Shown here: in pieces, positions 9,340-17,915 of the stretch
Layout: the number at the start of each line of letters is the position of its first letter
Position numbering within the stretch: the first letter of the stretch is position 1
DNA from: Pseudomonas wadenswilerensis
GTDB taxonomy: Bacteria; Pseudomonadota; Gammaproteobacteria; Pseudomonadales; Pseudomonadaceae
NCBI RefSeq assembly: GCF_900497695.1
Contig: NZ_UIDD01000012.1
Coordinates: forward strand, 2,501 to 66,500
Reading direction: 5' to 3'
Length of the DNA stretch: 64,000 nt
Translations under genes and position numbers: made by a program
The notes under the pieces: generated by a model
The model's database searches: none
Told to the model about the DNA's origin: nothing
The model's input: the letters and a program-made list of their open reading frames with translations, nothing else

Positions 9340-9436
9340 GCCGTGCACCCCTGCGCCAACAGCTTGTAGGGCCACGGTTTGACTAGACTGGTTATTCTTT
9401 GATCAAAGATCGATACCCCCTTGAAAGGAGTCCCCC

Positions 9437-10123
9437 ATGTCCATCAACAAAACCGCCCTGATCATTGGTGCCTCACGCGGCCTGGGCCTTGGCCTGGTGC
9501 AACGCCTGGTAGAAGACGGCTGGAATGTGATCGCCACCGTGCGCGACCCGGCCAGGGCTGACACCCTCAGCGCCCTGCCGCGGGTGCAGGTAGAAACCTT
9601 GGAGATGAACAGCGCCCGCCAGCTCGACGCACTACAGGAACGCCTCGGCGCGCAGACTTTCGACCTGCTGTTCGTCAACGCCGGGGTCAAGGGCCCGGAA
9701 GAACAGAACCCGGAGCAGGCCAAGCTGGCCGATGTCGGCGAGCTGTTCATGACCAACAGCGTGGCGCCGATTCGCGTGGCCCAGCGTTTCGCCCCGCAAC
9801 TGCGCAAGAACACCGGGGTGATTGCCTTCATGAGCTCGGTACTGGGCAGTGTGAGTATTCCCGACGCGCCGGAACTGTGCCTGTACAAGGCCAGCAAAGC
9901 GGCGCTGAACTCGATGATCAACAGCTTCGTGGCGCAACTGGGCGAGCCGCAGCCGACCGTGCTGGCCATGCATCCGGGCTGGGTCAAGACCGACATGGGC
10001 GGTGAAGGCGCCGATATCGATGTGGCCACCAGCACCCGCGGCATGCTCGATCAGGTTCACGCCAACAGCGGCAAAGGCGGTCTGCAATTCATCAATTACA
10101 AAGGCGAAAGCCTGATCTGGTGA
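9437..10123 (+). CDS. Short-chain dehydrogenase/reductase family protein
   Basis: A 228-residue classical SDR. The cofactor loop is GASRGLGLG (residues 11-19), NAG is at about 82-84, and the catalytic pair is in YKASK near residue 152. An arginine in TVRDPA after the second strand suggests NADP(H). The ATG at 9437 follows GAAAGGAG at a normal distance. The substrate is unknown. It is transcribed alone from the DnaA-box-bearing gap, and a perfect 9-bp hairpin follows its stop. Confidence 0.88.
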   Translation: MSINKTALIIGASRGLGLGLVQRLVEDGWNVIATVRDPARADTLSALPRVQVETLEMNSARQLDALQERLGAQTFDLLFVNAGVKGPEEQNPEQAKLADVGELFMTNSVAPIRVAQRFAPQLRKNTGVIAFMSSVLGSVSIPDAPELCLYKASKAALNSMINSFVAQLGEPQPTVLAMHPGWVKTDMGGEGADIDVATSTRGMLDQVHANSGKGGLQFINYKGESLIW

Positions 10124-10130
10124 AACCGCG

Positions 10131-10166
10131 CGCGGTGGGTGTAGACTCGACACCTCGCCCACCGCG
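10131..10166 (+). terminator. Hairpin after the SDR gene
   Basis: CGCGGTGGG at 10131-10139 pairs perfectly with CCCACCGCG at 10158-10166. It lies 8 bp after the stop codon. No T-run follows, so it may stabilise the mRNA end rather than terminate on its own. Confidence 0.45.
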
Positions 10167-10238
10167 GCGGACCTGGATCAGCAGACAGGGCAACACTGAG
10201 CTGGCTAACCTGAACCCACTTTCAGAGGAGCCGGCACC

Positions 10239-11594
10239 ATGCCTGCGACCCGTATCTGGTTGAAAAACCCCCTCGCCATCTTCACTGCCAACAGCCTCGA
10301 CGCCCGTGGCGGCCTGGTCATTGAAGACGGCCGTATCCAGCAAGTACTCGGCCTTGGCCAAAGCCCGGCCAGCCCCTGTGGACAAGTCTTTGACGCCCGC
10401 GAGCATGTGGTGCTGCCCGGACTTATCAACACCCACCACCACTTCTACCAGACCCTGACCCGCGCCTGGGCGCCGGTGGTCAACCAGCCGCTGTTCCCCT
10501 GGCTGAAAACCCTGTACCCGGTATGGGCCCGGCTGACTCCGGCCAAGCTTGAGCTGGCGACCCGCGTGGCCCTGGCCGAGCTGTTGCTGTCGGGCTGCAC
10601 CACCGCCGCCGACCACCATTACCTGTTCCCCGATGGCCTGGAAAACGCCATCGACGTGCAAGTCGAAGCGGTACGCAAACTGGGCATGCGCGCCATGCTC
10701 ACCCGCGGTTCCATGAGCCTGGGCGAAGCCGACGGTGGCCTGCCACCGCAACAGACGGTACAGCAGGGCGAAGTGATCCTGGCCGACAGCCAGCGACTTA
10801 TCCACAGCTACCACGAGCGCGGCGATGGCGCGCAAATACAGATCGCCCTGGCACCCTGCTCGCCGTTCTCGGTCACGCCGGAGATCATGCGCGCCAGCGC
10901 CGATCTGGCCGAAGAGCTGGACGTACGCCTGCACACCCACCTGGCCGAAACCCTCGATGAAGAAGACTTCTGCCTGCAGCGCTTCGGCCTGCGCACGGTC
11001 GACTACCTCGACAGCGTCGGTTGGCTCGGCCCGCGCACCTGGCTGGCCCATGGCATCCATTTCAATCCGGACGAAATCGCCCGCCTGGGCGCCGCCGGCA
11101 CTGGCATCTGCCATTGCCCGAGCTCGAACATGCGCCTGGCCTCGGGCATCTGCCCAACCCTGGAACTGACCCGGGCCGGGGCACCGGTGGGCCTGGGCGT
11201 TGACGGCTCGGCCTCCAACGATGCTTCCAACATGATCCTCGAAGCGCGCCAGGCCCTGTACCTGCAGCGCCTGCGCTACGGCGCCGAAGCGATCACGCCG
11301 GAACTGGTTTTGGGCTGGGCCACCCGCGGCTCGGCGCAACTGCTGGGGCGCAGCGATATTGGCGAGCTGGCGGTGGGCAAACAGGCAGACCTGGCGCTGT
11401 TCAAGCTTGATGAGCTGCGCTTCTCCGGCAGCCACGATCCGCTTTCGGCCCTGCTGCTGTGCGGCGCCGACCGCGCTGACCGGGTCATGGTCGGTGGCCA
11501 GTGGCGCGTCGTTGATGGCCAGATCGAAGGCCTGGATGTGCAGGCGTTGATCGCCGATCACCGTCAGGCCGCCGCACAACTGATCGCGGGCTGA
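10239..11594 (+). CDS. 8-oxoguanine deaminase (amidohydrolase, TrzN/AtzA-like)
   Basis: A 451-residue zinc amidohydrolase of the subgroup that contains the 8-oxoguanine deaminase of P. aeruginosa (PA0142). It would turn 8-oxoguanine into urate, with guanine as a possible second substrate. Metal ligands are visible: HxH in NTHHHFYQ (about residue 67), a His in HTHLAETLDEEDF, a His in LAHGIHFN, and the aspartate in GLGVDGSASND. The ATG at 10239 has AGAGGAG upstream. With the adenine deaminase gene that follows, it forms a purine salvage/catabolism pair. It contains a perfect DnaA box at 10798-10806, probably by chance. Confidence 0.87.
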   Translation: MPATRIWLKNPLAIFTANSLDARGGLVIEDGRIQQVLGLGQSPASPCGQVFDAREHVVLPGLINTHHHFYQTLTRAWAPVVNQPLFPWLKTLYPVWARLTPAKLELATRVALAELLLSGCTTAADHHYLFPDGLENAIDVQVEAVRKLGMRAMLTRGSMSLGEADGGLPPQQTVQQGEVILADSQRLIHSYHERGDGAQIQIALAPCSPFSVTPEIMRASADLAEELDVRLHTHLAETLDEEDFCLQRFGLRTVDYLDSVGWLGPRTWLAHGIHFNPDEIARLGAAGTGICHCPSSNMRLASGICPTLELTRAGAPVGLGVDGSASNDASNMILEARQALYLQRLRYGAEAITPELVLGWATRGSAQLLGRSDIGELAVGKQADLALFKLDELRFSGSHDPLSALLLCGADRADRVMVGGQWRVVDGQIEGLDVQALIADHRQAAAQLIAG

Positions 11595-11782
11595 TAGCTC
11601 AAAGGCGAGCAATGCCAACATGATGACGGTGGCGAACCGCACGAAGAGGGTCATGCCCTCGATCCCGTTGGTTTCGCCATCGTTGAAGGTTTCCCGGGGT
11701 AACCGCCTGGTCAGCTTTCTCCGCGTAGACAGCGCAACCTCTGTAGAATGGCGGCAACCGCACCTGATGAGACGCCACCACT

Positions 11783-12736
11783 ATGTACGACTGGCTTAAC
11801 GCTCTGCCCAAGGCAGAATTGCACCTGCACCTGGAAGGATCGCTGGAGCCCGAGTTGCTGTTCGCCCTGGCCGAGCGCAACAAGATCGCCCTGCCCTGGA
11901 ACGACGTCGAGGCCCTGCGCAGCGCCTACGCGTTCAACAACCTGCAGGAGTTTCTCGACCTCTACTACCAGGGCGCCGATGTCCTGCGCACCGAGCAGGA
12001 TTTCTACGACCTGACCTGGGCGTACCTGCAGCGTTGCAAGGCGCAGAACGTGATTCACACCGAGCCGTTCTTCGACCCGCAGACCCACACCGATCGCGGC
12101 ATCCCTTTCGAGGTTGTGGTCAATGGCATCAGAGCGGCACTCAAGGATGGCCAGCAGCAACTGGGCATCAGCAGCGGCCTGATTCTCAGCTTCCTGCGCC
12201 ACCTCAGTGAAGAGGAAGCACACAAGACCCTCGACCAGGCCATGCCGTTTCGTGATGCCTTCATCGCCGTCGGCCTCGACAGCTCGGAAATGGGCCATCC
12301 ACCGAGCAAGTTCCAACGGGTGTTCGACCGCGCCCGCAGCGAAGGCTTCCTGACCGTCGCCCATGCTGGCGAAGAAGGCCCGCCCGAATACATCTGGGAA
12401 GCCATCGACCTGCTGAAGATCCAGCGTATCGACCACGGCGTGCGCGCTATCGAAGACGAGCGCCTGATGCAGCGGATCATCGACGAGCAGATCCCACTGA
12501 CCGTCTGCCCGCTGTCCAACACCAAGCTGTGCGTGTTCGATCACATGAGCCAGCACAACATCCTCGACATGCTCGAGCGTGGCGTGAAGGTCACGGTCAA
12601 CTCCGATGACCCGGCGTACTTTGGTGGTTATGTCACCGAAAACTTCCAGGCCCTGCATGAGCACCTGGGCATGACCCAGGACCAGGCGCGGCGCCTGGCG
12701 CAGAACAGCCTGGATGCGAGGCTGGTCAAACCCTGA
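11783..12736 (+). CDS. Adenine deaminase (adenosine deaminase superfamily, type 2)
   Basis: A 317-residue zinc hydrolase that converts adenine to hypoxanthine and ammonia. Conserved parts are the metal HxH in KAELHLHLEGSLEP, then LDSSEMGHPPSKF, VAHAGEEGPPEYIWEA, QRIDHGVRA and VNSDDPAYFGG. The SSEMGHPP stretch is typical of adenine deaminases rather than adenosine deaminases; PA0148 of P. aeruginosa is the tested example as I recall. The start at 11783 (MYDWLNALP) is the natural N-terminus. It follows the 8-oxoguanine deaminase by 188 bp and is followed by a REP inverted repeat that may mark the transcript end. Confidence 0.87.
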   Translation: MYDWLNALPKAELHLHLEGSLEPELLFALAERNKIALPWNDVEALRSAYAFNNLQEFLDLYYQGADVLRTEQDFYDLTWAYLQRCKAQNVIHTEPFFDPQTHTDRGIPFEVVVNGIRAALKDGQQQLGISSGLILSFLRHLSEEEAHKTLDQAMPFRDAFIAVGLDSSEMGHPPSKFQRVFDRARSEGFLTVAHAGEEGPPEYIWEAIDLLKIQRIDHGVRAIEDERLMQRIIDEQIPLTVCPLSNTKLCVFDHMSQHNILDMLERGVKVTVNSDDPAYFGGYVTENFQALHEHLGMTQDQARRLAQNSLDARLVKP

Positions 12737-12746
12737 CAGTGCTGGA

Positions 12747-12824
12747 CCTGTAGGAGCGGGCTTGCCCCGCGATCGGGGTGCTGGCTGCACTGGCCTCATC
12801 GCGGGGCAAGCCCGCTCCTACAGG
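12747..12824. repeat. REP-type inverted repeat (27-bp perfect arms)
   Basis: The arm at 12747-12773, which contains GTAGGAGCGGGCTTGCCCCG, is the exact inverse complement of the arm at 12798-12824, separated by 24 bp. This is the common Pseudomonas REP sequence in head-to-head array. It lies 10 bp after the adenine deaminase gene and ends exactly at the stop codon of a decayed MFS transporter remnant. Confidence 0.85.
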
Positions 12825-12905
12825 TTAATCCTCAATCTCGCTCAACTCCTCCAGAGTCTTGCCCCGCGTCTCGATGCCGAACACCGCAGGGCAATGATGA
12901 TTAAA
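12825..12905 (-). pseudogene. C-terminal remnant of an MFS transporter
   Basis: Read on the minus strand, the 81 bases encode the tail FGIETRGKTLEELSEIED followed by TAA. This is a typical C-terminus of sugar/metabolite:H+ symporters of the MFS. Just upstream, a second frame gives the hydrophobic LILIIIAL expected of the last membrane helix, so a frameshift lies between them. Nothing further upstream (to the right) matches a transporter. The rest of the gene has been lost. It abuts a REP element. Confidence 0.6.
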
Positions 12906-13054
12906 ATCAGTCGGTGATAACCACTGATCGGCAAGCACTCCAGACGCCGGGAGTTGTGCCAACTCCGAGTGTCACGGCATCTGCCTTCGGGCGAATTGTC
13001 AGCAACGACCTTGCCAGACACCGCAACGACGCCCGCTACGCAGGCGCCTCCGGT
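12906..13054. other. Non-coding gap, part of the 318-bp stretch after adenine deaminase
   Basis: Between the MFS remnant and the broken ArsR gene. The only structure seen is a 6-bp inverted repeat, GGAGTT/AACTCC, at 12950-12966, a weak hairpin downstream of the ArsR gene. Probably degraded coding DNA. Confidence 0.4.
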
Positions 13055-13770
13055 TCAGCCTGCCGTCTTCAACACCTGAAGCTGGGCCATGCGGTTGATA
13101 TGTGACAAGCCGCTTGCACTGATTTGCAGCATGCGCGAGGTTTCACTCTCGCGAATCCAGCCAGACTGCAGGAACAACTTGAGCAAGCTGCTGCCCAGCG
13201 CTCCGCCCAGATGCGGGCGATGGTCGCTCCATTCGCTGCAGCAACGGCAACTGCTGAAACTTCGACGTTGATGCTGGGCCAAGGCCTCGATGAAAATCCC
13301 GTAAGCGGCAAACTGGGTACGGCCGTGCTGGGTTACTTCGATGTCCCGCTCGCTGCCTTCCAGCCAGCCGGCATCGAAAAAGCGCTGGTACAAATCCGCC
13401 GCCAGTTCGCCGCCCAGGTGATCGCCACACACTCTTGCCCGGCGCATGGACAGCGGGATACCCCCACCTCCCGCTCGCCGCTGTCTTCAGGGGTTTTCAC
13501 CTGGACACTGGCCAGCGCTTCGACAGCCGCCCCGACCTCTGGCGCGGCCAGCCTGAAATAACGCTTGCGCCCACGCGGCTCCAGCTTCAGCAAGCCGCTG
13601 GCCGACAACCTGGCCAGATGAGCACAGGCCGAAGAAGGCGTCAGCCCAGCCAAACTGGCGAGCTCATCGGAAGGTCGCGCCATGCCATCGATCAGGGCCC
13701 ATAACATTGCACTGCGTTTCGGGTCGGCCAACAAGCTGGCGATCTGGCTGATACTCGTTACTGGTTTCAT
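13055..13770 (-). pseudogene. ArsR-family regulator with a frameshift
   Basis: The N-terminal part starts at the ATG at 13770 (AGGGAG upstream). It is an ArsR winged HTH: MKPVTSISQIASLLADPKRS, then ELASLAGLTPSSACAHLARL. The family's C-terminal half continues in another frame: SMRRARVCGDHLGGELAADL and, near the end, CRCCSEWSDHRPHLGGALG. The two frames meet at a run of five C on the plus strand (13461-13465, G on the coding strand). Restoring one base would give a single 238-residue protein, a normal length for this family. The shift could be a real mutation, a phase-variable tract or a sequencing error. The neighbourhood also carries a decayed transporter remnant. Confidence 0.75.
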
Positions 13771-14307
13771 ATCTCAACTCCCTGCGAGATCACGTCTGAT
13801 ATCGATTGATTAACCATGTCGGCAGCATTTACTGCGAGGTTCCGATGCCAGAAAGGCAGGAAGCGGAAGTTATCTAGTCATCGTGTTCCTCCTGAAACAC
13901 GAACATACAAAAGTTATTCAGGCTACTTGCGGTCAAGCACCTCACCGGCAGTCAGCCCGGGCCAGGGCCAGGCAATGTCTGAGTAAGAGGCAATACTTGC
14001 CGGCCTGGACATGGAAGTATCTCTCGCTGGAAATGACTGCTGGATCCATTATAAGCCGCGTAGCGCCAAGGAAATCCGGTCAATTCCCAAGGTATTGGCA
14101 ACCTCAGCAACGGCGGCCTGGCGCAAGATTGAAGATACGTTTGGACATGTATACCCAAGCCCCCATGTTACATATGTTGCTAGCAATTGACGGATTATTA
14201 TCAAGTTCAAACCACCCGATAAAACCTACAACAAATTTTACTGCAACCCACAAGAACTACATGCATACCATGTAGGAGTAACACGTAATAGCAATGTCTT
14301 GGGCAGT
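13771..14307. other. 537-bp region without a recognisable gene
   Basis: Its left end must hold the ArsR promoter; its right end lies beyond the stop of the LysR gene. The stretch 14150-14290 is A+T-rich compared with the rest of the window. A 59-codon plus-strand frame at 14011-14190 has ordinary composition but no ribosome site and no recognised family. A TATAAT word occurs on the minus strand near 14054 without a matching -35. Probably degraded DNA. Confidence 0.45.
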
Positions 14308-15225
14308 TCAACCCAGCAATTTCTCGAGCATTGCCTGACAACGCACTCGAAGCATATTTCGCAACAACTGCACGGGCTTGCCCAACTGCGCCCGATGGGT
14401 GCACATCAGGTTCAGCGGGGCCGCTTCACCGCGCAGTTGCGGCATTAGCAACTTGAGGCGTCCGGCCTGCACATCGTTGGCCACATCCAGCCAGGACTTG
14501 TAAGCGATACCGGCACCCGCCAATGCCCAGCGCCGGACCACATCGGCATCGTCACAGAAGCGATCGCCGCTCACGCTCACACCCACCTCACTGGCGCCCT
14601 CGCCAAAGCGCCAGTGGTCATGCACGCGGCTGCCAAGCTGATACAGCAGGCAATTGTGCTGGGCCAGTTGTGCCACTTCGGCCGGCGCACCGTGGCGGGC
14701 CAGATAGGCGGGTGAGGCACACAGCACCCGGCGGTTCTCCGGGCACAGCGGCAAGGCCACCAGGCTCGAGTCTTCCGGCGCGCCGTAGCGCAGGGCGATG
14801 TCGGCCGCCTGGCGAAACAGGTCGGCGTTGCGGTCGCCCAGCAGCAGGCGCACATTCAGTTGCGGGTGTTCGTACTGCAGTTCATCGAGCCAGGGCAGCA
14901 GCACATTACGGCCGAAATCGGACGGTGCCGACAACAGCAAGGTACCGCTGACCTGATCCTGACCATGGGCCAGGATCCGCCGCCCCTCCTCGAGGCTCGC
15001 CAGGGCGGAACGGGCGTGCTGCAAGAAACCCTCGCCCTCGGCAGTCAGGCGCAGGTTGCGGGTCGAGCGCGCCAGCAGGCGCACACCCAGTTGCTGCTCC
15101 AGACGTTTGAGCGATGCGCTGGCTACCGCCGGCGATAGATCAAGCAGGCGGGCGGCGGCAGACAGGCTGCCCAGCTCAGCGGCCCGTACGAACAGTTGCA
15201 GGTCGTCGATACGCACCTGATTCAC
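14308..15225 (-). CDS. LysR-family regulator, divergent from the quinone oxidoreductase gene
   Basis: A 305-residue LysR protein. The HTH is at residues 15-62 (GSLSAAARLLDLSPAVASAS, then LKRLEQQLGVRLLARSTRNL) and a substrate-binding-like domain follows. It resembles the CrgA/DmlR-type subgroup by its DDLQLFVRAAELGSLSAAAR opening. The start is a GTG at 15225; a second GTG three codons in is possible. It is divergent from the alcohol/quinone dehydrogenase gene across a 107-bp A+T-rich gap, so it very probably controls that gene and itself. The inducer cannot be told. Confidence 0.88.
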   Translation of the reverse strand: MNQVRIDDLQLFVRAAELGSLSAAARLLDLSPAVASASLKRLEQQLGVRLLARSTRNLRLTAEGEGFLQHARSALASLEEGRRILAHGQDQVSGTLLLSAPSDFGRNVLLPWLDELQYEHPQLNVRLLLGDRNADLFRQAADIALRYGAPEDSSLVALPLCPENRRVLCASPAYLARHGAPAEVAQLAQHNCLLYQLGSRVHDHWRFGEGASEVGVSVSGDRFCDDADVVRRWALAGAGIAYKSWLDVANDVQAGRLKLLMPQLRGEAAPLNLMCTHRAQLGKPVQLLRNMLRVRCQAMLEKLLG

Positions 15226-15332
15226 CCGCCATTATCAAAATTTTATTGAAAGATTCTGTAGTTTTAACGGCTTTTAACTGCAAGTGAAAGCACCAATCAT
15301 GGCCCTCATTGACGACCCTCCGAGGACTCTCC

Positions 15333-16346
15333 ATGAAAGCCGTTGCCTATTATCACTCCCTGCCCATCACCGACGCGGCAGCCCTGCACGACATCGAACT
15401 GCCAGCCCCCGAGCCAGGCCCACGCGACCTGCTGGTGGAGGTACGGGCAATCTCGGTGAACCCGGTCGACACCAAGGTTCGCCAGAACGTGCAGCCTGAA
15501 GGTGGCGCCGCCAAGGTGCTGGGCTGGGATGTGGCCGGTGTGGTCAAGGCGGTGGGCGGCGAGGTCAGCCTGTTCCAGCCGGGCGACCAGGTTTACTACG
15601 CAGGCTCCATCGCCCGCGCTGGCGGCAACAGTGAACTGCACGTAGTAGATGAGCGGATCGTCGGGCACATGCCGAAAACCCTGGGCTTTGCCGAAGCGGC
15701 GGCACTGCCGTTGACCGCTATCACCGCCTGGGAGCTGCTGTTCGAGCGTTTGCAGATCGCCGAAGGCGAGCAAGACCTCGGCCAGAGCCTGCTGATCGTT
15801 GGCGCGGCCGGTGGAGTCGGCTCGATCCTCACTCAACTGGCGAGCAAGCTGACCGGCCTCACGGTGATTGGCAGCGCCTCGCGCCCACAAACCCAGGACT
15901 GGGTACGTGAACTGGGTGCCGATCAGGTGGTCGATCACCGCCAGCCGTTGGCCGCCGCACTCAAGGCCCAGGGCATCGACCAGGTGACTCACGTGGCCAG
16001 CCTGACCCAGACCGACCAGCACCTCGATCAACTGGTCGAAGCCCTGGCGCCGCAAGGCAAACTGGCGCTGATCGATGACCCCAAGCAGCTGGACGTCACC
16101 AAGCTCAAGCGCAAGAGCCTGTCGCTGCACTGGGAGTTCATGTACACACGCTCGCTGTTCGAAACCGCCGACATCATCGAGCAGCACAAACTGCTGAACC
16201 GGGTTGCCGAACTGATCGACAACGGCACGCTCAAGACCACCGTGGGCGAGCACTTCGGCACCATCAACGCCGCCAACCTGCGCCGCGCCCATGCCCTGCT
16301 GGAAAGCGGCGCGGCCAAGGGCAAGATCGTCCTGGAAGGCTTCTGA
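15333..16346 (+). CDS. Zinc-free alcohol dehydrogenase / NADPH:quinone oxidoreductase family protein
   Basis: A 337-residue medium-chain dehydrogenase/reductase of the quinone oxidoreductase type. The N-terminal GroES-like domain has VNPVDTKVRQNV and GWDVAGVV. The Rossmann domain carries LIVGAAGGVGSILTQLA near residues 151-167. The cysteine and glutamate zinc ligands of true alcohol dehydrogenases are missing, in line with a zinc-independent quinone or enone reductase using NADPH. The ATG at 15333 has GAGGA 6 nt upstream. It is divergent from a LysR gene, its probable regulator. A hairpin follows its stop. Confidence 0.88.
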   Translation: MKAVAYYHSLPITDAAALHDIELPAPEPGPRDLLVEVRAISVNPVDTKVRQNVQPEGGAAKVLGWDVAGVVKAVGGEVSLFQPGDQVYYAGSIARAGGNSELHVVDERIVGHMPKTLGFAEAAALPLTAITAWELLFERLQIAEGEQDLGQSLLIVGAAGGVGSILTQLASKLTGLTVIGSASRPQTQDWVRELGADQVVDHRQPLAAALKAQGIDQVTHVASLTQTDQHLDQLVEALAPQGKLALIDDPKQLDVTKLKRKSLSLHWEFMYTRSLFETADIIEQHKLLNRVAELIDNGTLKTTVGEHFGTINAANLRRAHALLESGAAKGKIVLEGF

Positions 16347-16353
16347 AATGACG

Positions 16354-16379
16354 CGCCCACCTCGCTTGCGGGGTGGGCG
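16354..16379 (+). terminator. Hairpin after the quinone oxidoreductase gene
   Basis: CGCCCACC at 16354-16361 pairs with GGTGGGCG at 16372-16379 across a 10-base loop, 7 bp after the stop codon. It lacks a T-run, so termination is likely but not certain. Confidence 0.45.
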
Positions 16380-16471
16380 TGACCGTCAGTCCGACAACTG
16401 ACCCAGGTCATTCCGCTGCCCGTGGCCGGCGCTACAATGCATCAGCCAACGCCAACCTCAGGTATGCAGAT

Positions 16472-16636
16472 ATGAATATCCAGGTCAGTGCATCAGTAAA
16501 AAAGCCCGGCTGCCCATGGCAGGTTCAGCTCGACCAGCATGTGGTGAGCTTTCGCAGCGAGGCTGAGGCCCGTGCCTTCGTCAACACCCTGCAAGCCCGG
16601 CTACAGGCGCCGCACCCGCTCAAACGCAACGGCTGA
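16472..16636 (+). CDS. Small conserved hypothetical protein (54 aa)
   Basis: A 54-residue protein beginning MNIQVSASVKKPGCPWQVQL. It ends in an alpha-helical, basic tail (SEAEARAFVNTLQARLQA). I recall a near-identical small ORF at this place in P. putida genomes, which supports it being real. No membrane segment, signal or known domain. Its end overlaps the end of the convergent Bcr-type exporter gene by 17 bp. Function unknown. Confidence 0.7.
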   Translation: MNIQVSASVKKPGCPWQVQLDQHVVSFRSEAEARAFVNTLQARLQAPHPLKRNG

Positions 16637-17801
16637 GGCTCAGCCGCCGGGTCAGCATCGCCACGCTCACCACCGCCAGGCCGCACAGGCTGATGACCAT
16701 GGACATCGGCACCGCCGTGCCGTCATGCAGCACTCCCACCAGCGCTGCGGCACCGGCAGCCACACTGAACTGCAGGCAACCCAGCAGCGCTGAAGCGCTG
16801 CCGGCCCGGGCACCCTGCCCGCTCATGGCGCAGGCCGAGGCATTGGGGATGATGCAACCGAGGCTGGCGATACAGATGAACAGCGGAATCAGCAATGGCC
16901 ACAGCGCCGCCGGGTGCAAGGCGCTGATCCCGAGCAGGGTCAGTCCTGCCGCCAGGTAAACCCACACTGCACGCGCCAGCAAAAAGGCCGGGCCACGCTT
17001 GGCCAGCAGCCGCGCATTGACCTGCGCCACCAGAATGAACCCCGCCGCGTTACTGCCGAACAGCCAGCCATAGTGCTCGGCTGGCACCCCATAGAGCTTG
17101 ATGAACACGAACGGTGAACCGGCGATGTAGGCGAACATCCCGGCAATGGCGATGCCGCCGGTCAAGGCGTGGCCGAGAAAGATCCGGTCCTTGAACAGCC
17201 TACCGTATTGGCGCAGGGAGCCTGACAAGGGCGGGCGCGGCTGATTGGCCGGCAGGCTTTCAGGCAGGCCCAGGGCCACGGCCAGGGTGCACAGGGCACT
17301 GAACAGGGTCAGGGCAATGAAGATCGACTGCCAGCCATACAGATTGACCATCACACCACCGAGCATCGGTGCGAGGATCGGCGCCAGGCCCATGACCAGC
17401 ATCAGTTGCGAGAAAACCTTGGCCGAACCCACGGCATCGCACTTGTCGCTGACGATCGCCCGCGACAGCACCATCCCGGCACAGCCACCGAGGGCCTGGA
17501 CGAAGCGCGCCAGAATCAGCGCATCGAGGGTCGGGGCGAAAGCGCAGGCCAGTGACGCCACAGTGAACAGCGTCACCCCGACCAACAGCGGTATGCGCCG
17601 GCCAAAGCGGTCGGCCACCGGCCCATAGGCCAGCTGGCCAAGCGACAGGCCGAGAAAGTACGCCGCAAGGGTGGTCTGGATGTGCTTCTCGTCGGTGCCG
17701 AAGGCCAGTGCCATGGCCGGGAAACCGGGCAGGTAGAAGTCGATCGCCAGGGGCCCGAATGCACTCAAGGCGCCGAGAATCAGGATGGTTCGCAGGTTCA
17801 T
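16620..17801 (-). CDS. Bcr/CflA-family multidrug efflux MFS transporter
   Basis: A 393-residue 12-helix major-facilitator antiporter. It has the family opening LGALSAFGPLAIDFYLPGFP, the loop 2-3 motif GPVADRFGRRIPLLVG, and motif C-like MGLAPILAPMLGG in helix 5. Close relatives export bicyclomycin, sulfonamides or other drugs, and sometimes cysteine. It works in the inner membrane using the proton gradient. It begins at the ATG at 17801 and stands alone on the minus strand, convergent with the small protein gene. The substrate is not known. Confidence 0.9.
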   Translation of the reverse strand: MNLRTILILGALSAFGPLAIDFYLPGFPAMALAFGTDEKHIQTTLAAYFLGLSLGQLAYGPVADRFGRRIPLLVGVTLFTVASLACAFAPTLDALILARFVQALGGCAGMVLSRAIVSDKCDAVGSAKVFSQLMLVMGLAPILAPMLGGVMVNLYGWQSIFIALTLFSALCTLAVALGLPESLPANQPRPPLSGSLRQYGRLFKDRIFLGHALTGGIAIAGMFAYIAGSPFVFIKLYGVPAEHYGWLFGSNAAGFILVAQVNARLLAKRGPAFLLARAVWVYLAAGLTLLGISALHPAALWPLLIPLFICIASLGCIIPNASACAMSGQGARAGSASALLGCLQFSVAAGAAALVGVLHDGTAVPMSMVISLCGLAVVSVAMLTRRLSLSRCV

Positions 17802-17915
17802 CGGAAATCCGTAGCAGGCTAAGCAAGTCCGCTAGTCTAACCGTCCTGCCGGGGTTTCGCTGACAGACTTACGCCTGCGCGATGAATCTTTTATCCACCG
17901 CGCAAGCGTCAGCGG

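Larger units (their letters stand above)
9100..9436. other. 337-bp intergenic region with DnaA-box-like sites
   Basis: It separates yigZ from the SDR gene. It carries two perfect DnaA-box matches (TGTGGATAA at 9130 and 9331) and one near match (TTATCCCCA at 9246). A 12-bp palindrome, CTTTGATCAAAG, at 9397-9408 lies just upstream of the SDR start. A TTGACT at 9379-9384 could be a -35 element, but no good -10 follows it. A run of TTGATCAA-like words lies around 9195-9210. Confidence 0.55.

Noticed and set aside
10092..11654. 520-codon minus-strand open frame opening with a hydrophobic MTLFVRFATVIMLALLAF
   Set aside because: Antisense to the 8-oxoguanine deaminase. The hydrophobic start in the gap after it looks signal-like but leads only into shadow sequence.
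12747..12824. Possible CRISPR or tRNA-like hairpin
   Set aside because: A single head-to-head REP pair without regular spacers or tRNA features.
13883..14275. 130-codon plus-strand open frame
   Set aside because: No ribosome site, no domain, skewed composition; the 59-codon frame inside it in another phase looks more natural.
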